From a virus, in the IMG/VR virus record IMGVR_UViG_3300003321_000238, positions 1 through 34,310 of that record: DNA of 34,310 nt; one strand, given 5' to 3'. The notes under the pieces were generated by a model. The model saw nothing but the letters and a program-made list of their open reading frames with translations, made no database searches and was not told the origin of the DNA. Shown in pieces: positions 27,336-34,310 of the stretch; position 1 is the first letter of the stretch; the number at the start of each line of letters is the position of its first letter. The position numbers were made by a program, and so were the translations under genes.

Positions 27336-29663
27336 ATGAAAATCGCACTAGCATTGATCGTGAAAGGCTCGGATGACGAAGCAGTATTGCTTGATCGCTG
27401 TCTGGATAATATCGCGTCTCATGTAGATGGAATTTTTGTTACGTCTACCTATAAAAAAGGCGAGCAGCCGAACAAGCAGATTGAAAAGATAGCTAAAGTA
27501 CATGAGGCACATCTATCCACGTTTGAATGGGTTAATGATTTCTCGAAAGCACGTAACTATAACTTTTCTACGGTTCCAAAAGATTATGACTATATCCTCT
27601 GGTGCGATGCAGACGATATGTATCGTGGACTGGAGAAGCTAAAACCTACCTTGGAGGAGAATCCTATGGTAGATGCTTTCTCGTTCTGGTATCTCTACGA
27701 ATTTGACGATGAGAAGCAGCCGACGGTTGTTCATAAAAAGACCATGGTTGTCCGTAATGACGGCTGTGCAGAATGGAAAGGCGCGTTGCACGAAGACCTA
27801 TGCCCAACACGTCATATCGAGACTAAGTTTGTGGAAGGCATCGACCGTATGCACTTTACGAACGAGGAGCGCATTGAGACAGCTCGACAACGTAACGTTG
27901 ATGTTGCTAAAAGCCAGGTAACAGGAGATAAGAACGACCCGCGCGGGTACTTTAATTTGGGTAACTCATTCATCGGCGTTGGAAACTACGAGGAAGCAAA
28001 GCAGGCGTTAAATACATTCTTGATGTTGTCTAGTTCAGACGATGAGAAGTACATTGCCATGCTTCGTCTTGGATTGATTGAGGACAAACTAGGCAACAAA
28101 GATGAATGCATCAAGTGTTTTCAGACAGCTATCGGTATGCAGCCGACGTATTCCGATGCATACCTGCAGCTTGGGTTCATGTTCTTTGCCTACGACCAGC
28201 TAGACAACGCCGAGCACTATCTTTTGCAGGGACTTGTCCGCAAGCCGCCGTACCACAACATCATTGTGTTCAATCCTAGAGACTACGACTACAACCCAAT
28301 GAGCACTCTTGCCAAGGTGTATTTCAAGAAGTCGCGCCCTGATCTTGCGTTGCCTCTATTGGAAGGCTGCCTTGCTATATATCCGAATAACAAACGCCTG
28401 AAGACTGTCGTAAAGGACATTCAGGTGGAAAACAAGCGTCTTGAAAAGGTGGTAAAGCTCGTGCAAAAGCTCGAAGGTATAACTGATGAGAAAAAGCTTA
28501 AAGCCGCACTCTCGAAAGTTCCGAAAGACCTACGCTCACATCCGGCCGTCTGCTCGATCCGCAATAAGCATTTCATAAAGACCGAATCCAGCGGAAAGGA
28601 CATTACATACTACTGCGGTGTCACAACCCACGTATGGAACCCTATTATGGCCCGCACAAAGGGCATAGGAGGATCTGAGGAGGCTGTAATCAATCTATCT
28701 AAAGAATGGGCTAAACAAGGCTACAACGTCATCGTATACGCGAATATAGGGCATGAGGAGATCATTGACGATGGTGTAACCTACAAGCCTTTCTGGGAGT
28801 TCAATATGAAGGACAAAACCGACATTCTGATCTTATGGAGGCATCCGAAGCTCCTAGATTATGAACTGAATGCCGGGAAGGTGTTCGTGGACATGCACGA
28901 TGTCGTCGGAAAGGGTGAGTTCAATGAGAAGCGCATCGTCAAGCTTGATAAGGTGTTCGTAAAAACAAACTTTCACCGTTCGCTATTCCCTAATATCCCT
29001 GACGAAAAAATAGCCATCATCCCGAATGGAATGGATTTTGAACTGTTCAATCAGGATGTTAAAAAAGACCCGTATTTGCTTGTGAATACCTCGTCCCCGG
29101 ATCGCTCGATGGACGTGCTGCCGGAGTTGTTCAAGCGCGTGAAGGAACAGGTGCCACAGGCGCGCCTCAAATGGGCATATGGGTGGGAAATCTTTGATAA
29201 CACCTACTCAGACGACAAGCAGATGATGGCTTGGAAGAAGAAAATCGTCTCTGATATGAAAGATGCCGGTATTGAAGACATGGGAAGGCTTTCTCAGAAA
29301 GAATGCGCCAAGCTATACCTCGAAGGCTCGATCCTTGCATACCCGACTGAATTTGCAGAGATTGATTGTATCACGGTCAAAAAAGCACAAGCATGTGGCT
29401 GTACTCCTGTAACTACTGATTTCGCTGCATTGGCTGAAAGCGTCAAAATGGGATATATCGTCCATTCGCCAAAAACAAAAGACGACTGGTCGCGCGACCA
29501 CAAATGGTCATATGGTATTGAAGGCGAAAAAGAAAAAGCCGAGTGGGTCAAAGGATGTGTTAATGTTCTAAAAAATCCATTTGATACTTCCGTGATGAAA
29601 AAATTTACTGAGCAATTTGCGTGGCCATTAATAGCTAAACGTTGGAGTGACACATGGATATAG
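27336..29663 (+). CDS. Three-module glycosyltransferase (GT-A, TPR, GT-B)
   Basis: 775 residues. Module 1 (about 1-195) is a family 2 GT-A enzyme with WCDADDMY (DxD at 91-94) and WKGALHEDL. Module 2 (about 200-335) is a TPR array with NLGNSFIGVGNYEEAKQAL and LQLGFMFFAYDQLDNAEHYL, which suggests binding of a partner or peptide substrate. Module 3 (about 415-775) is a GT-B enzyme with KGIGGSEEAVINLSKEWA, IIPNGMDFELF, and PTEFAEIDCIT with KKAQACGCTPV, the nucleotide-sugar end. One protein could thus add two sugars in turn. The stop overlaps the next gene by 10 bases. Likely substrates are virion proteins or wall glycans; unknown. Confidence 0.8.
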   Translation: MKIALALIVKGSDDEAVLLDRCLDNIASHVDGIFVTSTYKKGEQPNKQIEKIAKVHEAHLSTFEWVNDFSKARNYNFSTVPKDYDYILWCDADDMYRGLEKLKPTLEENPMVDAFSFWYLYEFDDEKQPTVVHKKTMVVRNDGCAEWKGALHEDLCPTRHIETKFVEGIDRMHFTNEERIETARQRNVDVAKSQVTGDKNDPRGYFNLGNSFIGVGNYEEAKQALNTFLMLSSSDDEKYIAMLRLGLIEDKLGNKDECIKCFQTAIGMQPTYSDAYLQLGFMFFAYDQLDNAEHYLLQGLVRKPPYHNIIVFNPRDYDYNPMSTLAKVYFKKSRPDLALPLLEGCLAIYPNNKRLKTVVKDIQVENKRLEKVVKLVQKLEGITDEKKLKAALSKVPKDLRSHPAVCSIRNKHFIKTESSGKDITYYCGVTTHVWNPIMARTKGIGGSEEAVINLSKEWAKQGYNVIVYANIGHEEIIDDGVTYKPFWEFNMKDKTDILILWRHPKLLDYELNAGKVFVDMHDVVGKGEFNEKRIVKLDKVFVKTNFHRSLFPNIPDEKIAIIPNGMDFELFNQDVKKDPYLLVNTSSPDRSMDVLPELFKRVKEQVPQARLKWAYGWEIFDNTYSDDKQMMAWKKKIVSDMKDAGIEDMGRLSQKECAKLYLEGSILAYPTEFAEIDCITVKKAQACGCTPVTTDFAALAESVKMGYIVHSPKTKDDWSRDHKWSYGIEGEKEKAEWVKGCVNVLKNPFDTSVMKKFTEQFAWPLIAKRWSDTWI

Positions 29664-30067
29664 AATCAAAGTTTGGTGATCTTGGTGTTGATGCTGTTAC
29701 TGGTATAAAACTCATGAGACTTTTGAATGTCTCTACCGAGGATTTTGTCGATGAGATGCGCTTTATGCGCTTTAAAGATGTTATTGATTATTTTAAGGAT
29801 ATTCCTGACACAAACTATATAATCAATAAAGTTACAGTAGGAAAGCCGGTGGATAAACTCGATCACGTATGGGGGTATGTCGAACTGACAAAACAGAAAG
29901 CCCGCATCAGGTCAGACATCGAAGGAACCATGTCAAAGATTGATACGCTCTCTAGCCTTGGAGATGAGATGCAGAAAGATATGGTGAAAAGTTTGACAGA
30001 ATCACTTGCGTATAAAAAGGTTGAAGCACAGAAGGTGGAGAAGCAGATGGAGGCATATGAAAGGTAA
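29654..30067 (+). CDS. Coiled-coil protein in the glycosyltransferase operon
   Basis: 137 residues. First half globular (GVDAVTGIKLMRLLNVSTED, then DVIDYFKDIPDTNYI), second half a long helix (LAYKKVEAQKVEKQMEAYER). Overlaps both neighbouring glycosyltransferase genes by about 10 bases. May be an assembly partner; no known domain. Confidence 0.5.
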   Translation: MDIESKFGDLGVDAVTGIKLMRLLNVSTEDFVDEMRFMRFKDVIDYFKDIPDTNYIINKVTVGKPVDKLDHVWGYVELTKQKARIRSDIEGTMSKIDTLSSLGDEMQKDMVKSLTESLAYKKVEAQKVEKQMEAYER

Positions 30068-30959
30068 GATACATTTTATTTGGCAAGGAATCTCAAACCC
30101 CAAAATCCGAGAACATTGGAAGGATGGTCTTTATGCTGCGATGCAGTTGCTGGAGAAAGAATATGATGTCACTTATGGAGAACCGTGGGATGATGTGCCG
30201 AGTGACGCAACAATCATGTACTGGGAAGCTCCTTGCACTATCCGTGGCGAGAATGCACATCATTACATGAACGTCATGAACAAGCTGAACAAAAAAATAC
30301 TATTGTTCGCTGGGGGGCCTATAAAAACTGAATGGGTAAAGGGATTCGATATGATATGCGTTGAGAGCAAGGTAAATCTTGAGGAATTTCAGCATATTGG
30401 TATGCCTGTCATGACCGCGTTTGGCATCAATGACGAGATATTCAAGCAAAAGCCGTTTAGTAAGGTGTATGATGGAGTCCATCATGGCACATGTGCATCA
30501 TGGAAGCGGCAACATCTTGTAGGAGAAGCTTTAGGGGATAGAGGGCTGCTTGTCGGACGTTACCAAGAGACCGACCCGATGCCTTTTGAGGTTGCGAAGC
30601 GTTTTGGAGCTATTGTTCTAGACCAGCAACCATACGAGAAAGTATGCGACCTGTTGAATCAATCGCACTGTCTTGTGCAGACATCCGATGAATGGGGAGG
30701 CGGTCAGCGTGCTACACTTGAGGCAATGGCGTGTGGATTGCCCGTTGTGTGCATGAGCGACAGCCCGAAGAATCGTGAATATGTCGAAGAAAGCGGATGG
30801 GGAATCGTAGTAGAGCCTGACAAACACCAGATCGCAAAAGCAGTAGATCAAATGAAAACACTTACAGGTAAAAACCTCGGTATTGAATACATAGCCTCAA
30901 AATGGACTGCAAAACACTATGCAAACGCCCTTAAAGAAGCTATATGCGCTATTCAATAG
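30057..30959 (+). CDS. GT-B glycosyltransferase (family 4-like)
   Basis: 300 residues. MKGKIHFIWQGISNPKIREHWK begins a short first lobe, and GVHHGTCASWKRQHLVGEA begins the second. TSDEWGGGQRATLEAMACG-LPVV is the GT4 signature with the E-x7-E-like pair that holds the donor sugar. A longer frame upstream begins at 30006 but is an Arg-rich extension in the previous gene; ATG 30057 fits. Transfers a sugar from a nucleotide donor to an unknown acceptor. Confidence 0.75.
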   Translation: MKGKIHFIWQGISNPKIREHWKDGLYAAMQLLEKEYDVTYGEPWDDVPSDATIMYWEAPCTIRGENAHHYMNVMNKLNKKILLFAGGPIKTEWVKGFDMICVESKVNLEEFQHIGMPVMTAFGINDEIFKQKPFSKVYDGVHHGTCASWKRQHLVGEALGDRGLLVGRYQETDPMPFEVAKRFGAIVLDQQPYEKVCDLLNQSHCLVQTSDEWGGGQRATLEAMACGLPVVCMSDSPKNREYVEESGWGIVVEPDKHQIAKAVDQMKTLTGKNLGIEYIASKWTAKHYANALKEAICAIQ

Positions 30960-31510
30960 TCATTCCCATATACGACCCAGAAGGAAAGAATGAAGCGATG
31001 ACAGCATCGTGTATTTCTAACGTGCTAAAGAACAGTTCAGACTACGAATATGAACTTCTCCCGATCTATCACAAAAATCTTAACTATTCGACGGCTGTAA
31101 ATCTAGGTTTGAGGCGTACGACGGGAGATTACATTGTAATCCTAAGTAATGATGTAGAAGTACATGATCCAAAATGGCTTGAAAAATATAGCCAAAATGA
31201 CGGTATTACATCGTTTAATCACTATCCCTTCTATCTTACGGGAGAAATTGTCCCCGATGCATCATGTTTTGGTATGGACCGCGTGACATTCAACAAACTT
31301 GGCTACCTAGACGAGATTTTTAAGGACGGATACGGCTATGAGGATACGGATTATTGGTTTCGGTGCAAAGAACTCGGTATACCGTTTAGTACTGTGCGTA
31401 TGGATATAGTTCATAAGGAAAATCAGACATTCAAGACCTATTTTTCTTCAGAAAAGGAAGCTATGACCGAAAAAAACAAACAATTGTTCGTCAAAAAATG
31501 GAATCTATGA
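30944..31510 (+). CDS. GT-A glycosyltransferase (family 2-like)
   Basis: 188 residues, short for the family. MRYSIVIPIYDPEGKN is the donor-binding start, YIVILSNDVEVHDPKW carries the DxD-type NDVEV motif, and DGYGYEDTDYWFRCKELG is the ED acceptor/catalytic segment. Overlaps its neighbours. A catalytic core only; may act in a complex with the other transferases. Confidence 0.75.
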   Translation: MRYSIVIPIYDPEGKNEAMTASCISNVLKNSSDYEYELLPIYHKNLNYSTAVNLGLRRTTGDYIVILSNDVEVHDPKWLEKYSQNDGITSFNHYPFYLTGEIVPDASCFGMDRVTFNKLGYLDEIFKDGYGYEDTDYWFRCKELGIPFSTVRMDIVHKENQTFKTYFSSEKEAMTEKNKQLFVKKWNL

Positions 31511-32073
31511 TGACTGTTTCGGTGATAATTCCTACCCAAAACACTCGCCCTGGCATGCTTGCTGAAGCTATCGAATCTGTGGAAAAACAGACAGTAAAAC
31601 CAATAGAGATTCTAATAGAAAGTATAGGGAAAAACGGTTGGGAGAAGATGAATGTTGGCGTTGGTAAATCAAAAGGGGATTGTTTTATAATCTTGAGCGA
31701 CGACGACAAACTTGACCCAACATACATTGAGAAAACGGTCGCTCTTATGACAAAAACCAGTGCTGACATCATCGCAACTCCGCTTGAATGCTTCGGAGAT
31801 GAAATTGGAGTGCATGGAGTTGGCCAATTTCCTTTTTTTACAGCACTATGTAGAAAGAGTATATGGACAAAAGCCGGTGGATGGGACGATATAGGCCCGT
31901 CATCAGATGCAGATTTTTGGTATAAGTGCTTTGAGTTAGGCGGTAGGATGGAAATACTAGGAGAACCTTTATTTAAATATAGAAAACATGCAGGGCAGGA
32001 ATCAAAAAAAATTACAGACCAAGAGTGGGCAGATACCAATAAGTTAGTATATGAACGGCACGGGAGGAATTAA
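31507..32073 (+). CDS. GT-A glycosyltransferase (family 2-like)
   Basis: 188 residues from ATG 31507, which overlaps the previous stop by 4 bases. MTVSVIIPTQNTRPGMLAEA, then CFIILSDDDKLDP (DDD metal site) and SSDADFWYKCFELG (catalytic Asp). The ending KYRKHAGQESKKITDQEW is typical of family 2. Same operon and probably same pathway as the flanking enzymes. Confidence 0.8.
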   Translation: MMTVSVIIPTQNTRPGMLAEAIESVEKQTVKPIEILIESIGKNGWEKMNVGVGKSKGDCFIILSDDDKLDPTYIEKTVALMTKTSADIIATPLECFGDEIGVHGVGQFPFFTALCRKSIWTKAGGWDDIGPSSDADFWYKCFELGGRMEILGEPLFKYRKHAGQESKKITDQEWADTNKLVYERHGRN

Positions 32074-32701
32074 AATATCGGTACTTACACCGACCATACG
32101 ACCAGAGGGACTAAAAATCATTAAGGACTGCTTATGTGAGCAGACTTTTACCGATTTTGAATGGCTTGTAGATATTGGACTCGGTAAAAAGCACGATTTG
32201 AATCAGGCATGGAATCGTATGCTACGTCGCGCCAAAGGTGAACTGGTAGTTTTTTATGAGGACTACACAAAAATTGATCCTGAAGGCCTGCAACGTTTTT
32301 GGGACGCCTATACAAACAGTCCAAAGACCTTTTTCACTGCAGCGGTAGGAAAGTCAAAAAACCTTGATTTTATAAGCCCCAAATGGGACTGGCGATACTT
32401 AAAATATGGCGAAATTGGCTACGATCACTGTGAGATGGATTGGGGGGCTGCCCCGCTGGCTGCTCTAAAGGAAATAGGTGGCTTTGACGAAGAACTAGAC
32501 AATTTTTGGAGCATGGATAACGTTTCTGTCTGTAAGCGTGCAGACATGCTTGGTTATTCGTTCATGAATATAGACAATCCGGCAGTTGCATACGATCACG
32601 ATGAGCATATGCCACATCCTTTCAGAAAGGATTACAAGCCTGTCATGTCCAATCTGATAATGGAACGGTATAAAGAAAACCCTAATTTGGGCTACATCTA
32701 A
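32051..32701 (+). CDS. GT-A glycosyltransferase, degenerate metal site
   Basis: 216 residues. ISVLTPTIRPEGLKIIKDCL begins a family 2 fold, and LVVFYEDYTKIDPEG stands where a DxD is expected (EDY in place of DxD), so metal binding is doubtful. GGFDEELDNFWSMDN keeps the GGFDE acceptor segment and YDHDEHMPHP follows. Could be inactive or have another metal. It overlaps the previous gene by 23 bases and is last in the operon. Confidence 0.7.
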   Translation: MNGTGGIKISVLTPTIRPEGLKIIKDCLCEQTFTDFEWLVDIGLGKKHDLNQAWNRMLRRAKGELVVFYEDYTKIDPEGLQRFWDAYTNSPKTFFTAAVGKSKNLDFISPKWDWRYLKYGEIGYDHCEMDWGAAPLAALKEIGGFDEELDNFWSMDNVSVCKRADMLGYSFMNIDNPAVAYDHDEHMPHPFRKDYKPVMSNLIMERYKENPNLGYI

Positions 32702-32747
32702 TTCACTTTGAACGTAAAAAGTGCCATAGTTTCAAAAATTTGCAACT

Positions 32748-32927
32748 ATGGAAAAACCAAATAAGGAGCGAATGAGATGCCAGACCTGCAAAAAACTAGA
32801 GAATGGCGTAAAAACTATTCATTTTGATACTCCCACAGAAGAAAAGGGAATTTTTAAATGCAGTATATGTGGCGCGCATACTCCATACGTAATTACAAGG
32901 ATCAGAGAAACTAAAAGCACCGCATAG
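32748..32927 (+). CDS. Zinc-ribbon mini-protein
   Basis: 59 residues: CQTC (11-14) and CSIC (38-41) with a basic tail, a small zinc ribbon as in other mini-proteins here. Between the glycosyltransferases and the adaptor gene, with a strong terminator overlapping its stop. Confidence 0.6.
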   Translation: MEKPNKERMRCQTCKKLENGVKTIHFDTPTEEKGIFKCSICGAHTPYVITRIRETKSTA

Positions 32928-32938
32928 GGTGCTTTTTA
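32913..32938 (+). terminator. Strong intrinsic terminator
   Basis: AAAAGCACC pairs with GGTGCTTTT around GCATAG, with a T run. The stop codon of the previous gene is in its loop. It ends the sugar operon. Confidence 0.8.
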
Positions 32939-32940
32939 AT

Positions 32941-32954
32941 TTCACTCCCATTTT
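32941..32954 (+). repeat. TTCACTCCCATTTT motif, copy 3
   Basis: Identical to 23070-23083. It begins directly after the terminator and lies upstream of the adaptor gene, as would suit a new promoter or control site. Confidence 0.45.
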
Positions 32955-32975
32955 TTTATGTATTAGCCTTTAAAT

Positions 32976-32992
32976 GACAAGGCGGTTTCCAA
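32976..32992 (+). repeat. 17-bp exact repeat of a tail-gene segment
   Basis: GACAAGGCGGTTTCCAA also occurs at 34114-34130 inside the tail protein gene. This copy is intergenic. It may be a scar of recombination. Confidence 0.5.
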
Positions 32993-33006
32993 CCTTACCT
33001 TTGCTC

Positions 33007-33028
33007 GGATTCGTAGAGGTGCGAATCC
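33007..33028 (+). promoter_or_regulatory. Hairpin before the adaptor gene
   Basis: GGATTCG-TAGAGGTG-CGAATCC, a perfect 7-bp stem ending 9 bases before the ATG at 33038. The loop contains GAGG, which could expose or hide ribosome access. Confidence 0.45.
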
Positions 33029-33037
33029 ATCAAAAGT

Positions 33038-33775
33038 ATGACTATTGGAGACATCTTAAACAAGATAACCGCCATCACGAACGTCGATACGACTGTGTAT
33101 ACCAATGCACAGCGTCTTATCGACATAAATATCTGGCAGCACAAAGTCCAGTCCATGATCTTCACCTCAATGGATGAGGTGGATTTTGATGACTATAACT
33201 TTTCTGATTATCCAGAACTCACGACCCCGCTTGTCGCAGGACAGCGTGACTACACCATCCCGTCGTCTGAAAAAGTAGTTTCTATCAAGCGTGTCGATAT
33301 TTCCTACGATGGCGTGAATTACTACCGTGCCTACCCGATGGATACGGGTGAGATTTACGAGGGTCTTGGCCCCGCATCGGCAACCACGCAGCAAGCGAAA
33401 GTAGACCAACTTTATCCTAAAACTTCACCTCGCTACGATGTCGCGTACAACTCTGTGCGGATTTTTCCTGCACCAGTTACAGCAGATGTGACCAATGGGG
33501 GAAAAATCTTTATCGAATGGAACCGTGAATTGCAGGAATTTACAGCATCTGACCTCACGAATGGAACGAAAGTACCTGGTTTTGATACTGAATTTCATCC
33601 AATCCTCGCATACGGAGCTTCCTTTGATTTTTTCATGGGAACTGGACAGCTCAAAGACGCCGAATATGCTCGCTCAATTTTAAACGATTTGGAAGCACGT
33701 CTGATTGCTACTTACGGCAAGAAACAACTCGACCGAACCAACACATTAGTGCCATTACAAAATAGTTATAAGTAA
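33038..33775 (+). CDS. Head-tail adaptor or tail-tube-type protein
   Basis: 245 residues. MTIGDILNKITAITNVDTTV, DYPELTTPLVAGQRDYTIPS (YTIP motif), KVVSIKRVDISYDGVNY and the terminal helix DAEYARSILNDLEARLIATYG match the adaptor-type proteins that follow the capsid genes in podovirus-like phages. It should link portal and tail. An upstream hairpin at 33007 may control it. Family assigned by pattern, not by search. Confidence 0.65.
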   Translation: MTIGDILNKITAITNVDTTVYTNAQRLIDINIWQHKVQSMIFTSMDEVDFDDYNFSDYPELTTPLVAGQRDYTIPSSEKVVSIKRVDISYDGVNYYRAYPMDTGEIYEGLGPASATTQQAKVDQLYPKTSPRYDVAYNSVRIFPAPVTADVTNGGKIFIEWNRELQEFTASDLTNGTKVPGFDTEFHPILAYGASFDFFMGTGQLKDAEYARSILNDLEARLIATYGKKQLDRTNTLVPLQNSYK

Positions 33776-33919
33776 ATGTCTAATTGGACAAATGATTATC
33801 CATATGAGAACGGGGCGCAGATTTCATACGACGAATCTGGGACTAATTACGATGATACCCGATACACATATGATGGCAAATTGATAACCATTTGGACGAA
33901 TGACACAAAATCTTCATGA
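33776..33919 (+). CDS. Small acidic protein, unknown
   Basis: 47 residues: MSNWTNDYPYENGAQISYDE onward, rich in Tyr, Asn, Asp and Thr, no hydrophobic core. Resembles short structural connectors. Directly after the adaptor stop, and its stop overlaps the next start. Confidence 0.5.
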   Translation: MSNWTNDYPYENGAQISYDESGTNYDDTRYTYDGKLITIWTNDTKSS

Positions 33920-34310
33920 GTAATACGACTTATCCAACTTCAATAGACACACCAACAAATCCACTAGCGACAGATGGTCTGAGTAGTGTTCCGCATGCTT
34001 CCCAGCATAGTTTTGAGAACGACGCGATTGTTGCTCTTGAGACAAAAGTCGGTGCAGATGGTTCAGCAGTTACTTCAACCCACGACTATAAACTCTCAGG
34101 TGTTACAGGAAGCGACAAGGCGGTTTCCAAGACAGGTATTGAAACTCTTACCCAAAAAACCCTCACTTCTCCAAAAATAAATGTTGGATCAGATGCAACA
34201 GGAGATATGTACTACCGAGATAGCGGTGGTGCATTTGTACGTCTTCCAGCTGGTACTGATGGTCAGATTATTTCATACCTCAGTGGCCTTCCTACGACTA
34301 TTGCCAATCC
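33916..34310 (+). CDS. Tail or baseplate protein, N-terminal part
   Basis: 131 codons visible, cut off by the window end. MSNTTYPTSIDTPTNPLATD, then PHASQHSFENDAIVALETKVG, a pattern common at the start of tail-fibre and baseplate-hub proteins, then TLTSPKINVGSDATGDMYYR. Contains the 17-bp segment at 34114 that is repeated at 32976. Expected to be a virion protein; the missing part could hold the receptor-binding end. Confidence 0.65.
   Translation, partial: MSNTTYPTSIDTPTNPLATDGLSSVPHASQHSFENDAIVALETKVGADGSAVTSTHDYKLSGVTGSDKAVSKTGIETLTQKTLTSPKINVGSDATGDMYYRDSGGAFVRLPAGTDGQIISYLSGLPTTIAN
34114..34130 (+). repeat. 17-bp exact repeat, coding copy
   Basis: GACAAGGCGGTTTCCAA, encoding part of SDKAVSKTG in the tail protein. 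Same as 32976-32992. Confidence 0.5.

Noticed and set aside
32993-33037. tRNA 3' end suggested by GGTGCGAATCC
   Set aside because: It is part of a simple GGATTCG/CGAATCC hairpin; no acceptor, D or anticodon arm is present.
1-34310. CRISPR array or insertion sequence
   Set aside because: No regularly spaced repeats and no transposase were seen on either strand.

Overview
This window is most of the genome of a tailed double-stranded DNA phage (Caudoviricetes), or a prophage of one, from a bacterium I cannot name. The evidence is terminase small and large subunits, a portal, a probable scaffold, an SU10/DUF5309-type major capsid protein, a neck-type adaptor, tail-fibre-like proteins, an amidase endolysin and a holin-like protein. 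No tape-measure gene is visible, and the capsid type and adaptor fit a podovirus-like particle (inference; the window is incomplete at both ends). All complete genes are on the + strand; the only - strand gene is a cut-off signal-peptide protein at the left edge. TGA, TAA and TAG all act as stops. Very few genes have a Shine-Dalgarno sequence; the clearest exception is a 23-codon leader peptide at 8357.

Layout. 1-310: divergent intergenic region with interleaved inverted repeats. 319-6137: tail-fibre and appendage proteins, with a methyltransferase-glycosyltransferase fusion among them. 6162-8156: lysis block (coiled-coil membrane protein, amidase, holin-like protein) and small proteins. 8157-10529: a gene-poor island with one regulator-like protein (9132), two perfect DnaA boxes, several GGTATAMT-type -10 boxes, an attenuator, several terminators, a split leucine-tRNA-like gene and several pseudoknotted RNAs. 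10530-19735: many short overlapping early genes: zinc-finger mini-proteins, an ERF-type annealing protein, an SSB-like protein, a DUF4373-like replication protein, two DNA methyltransferases and a NinG-like protein, interrupted at 13492-13870 by two more structured RNAs. 19732-21234: a 500-residue GroEL-like chaperonin. 21446-26823: packaging and capsid genes. 26897-32701: a second sugar block with five further glycosyltransferases, including one protein carrying GT-A, TPR and GT-B modules. 33038 to the end: adaptor and the start of another tail protein.

How it works together. The early block would anneal and copy DNA and methylate it against host restriction. The chaperonin may fold the capsid or tail proteins encoded next to it. 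The glycosyltransferases, embedded in the structural operons and translationally coupled, probably decorate virion proteins or alter the host surface.

The most unusual part is RNA. At least seven intergenic places carry interleaved inverted repeats (order a-b-a'-b'), often inside an outer stem, several with compensating G-U pairs. I could not match these to a known family. They and the interrupted tRNA are the best candidates for something undescribed.
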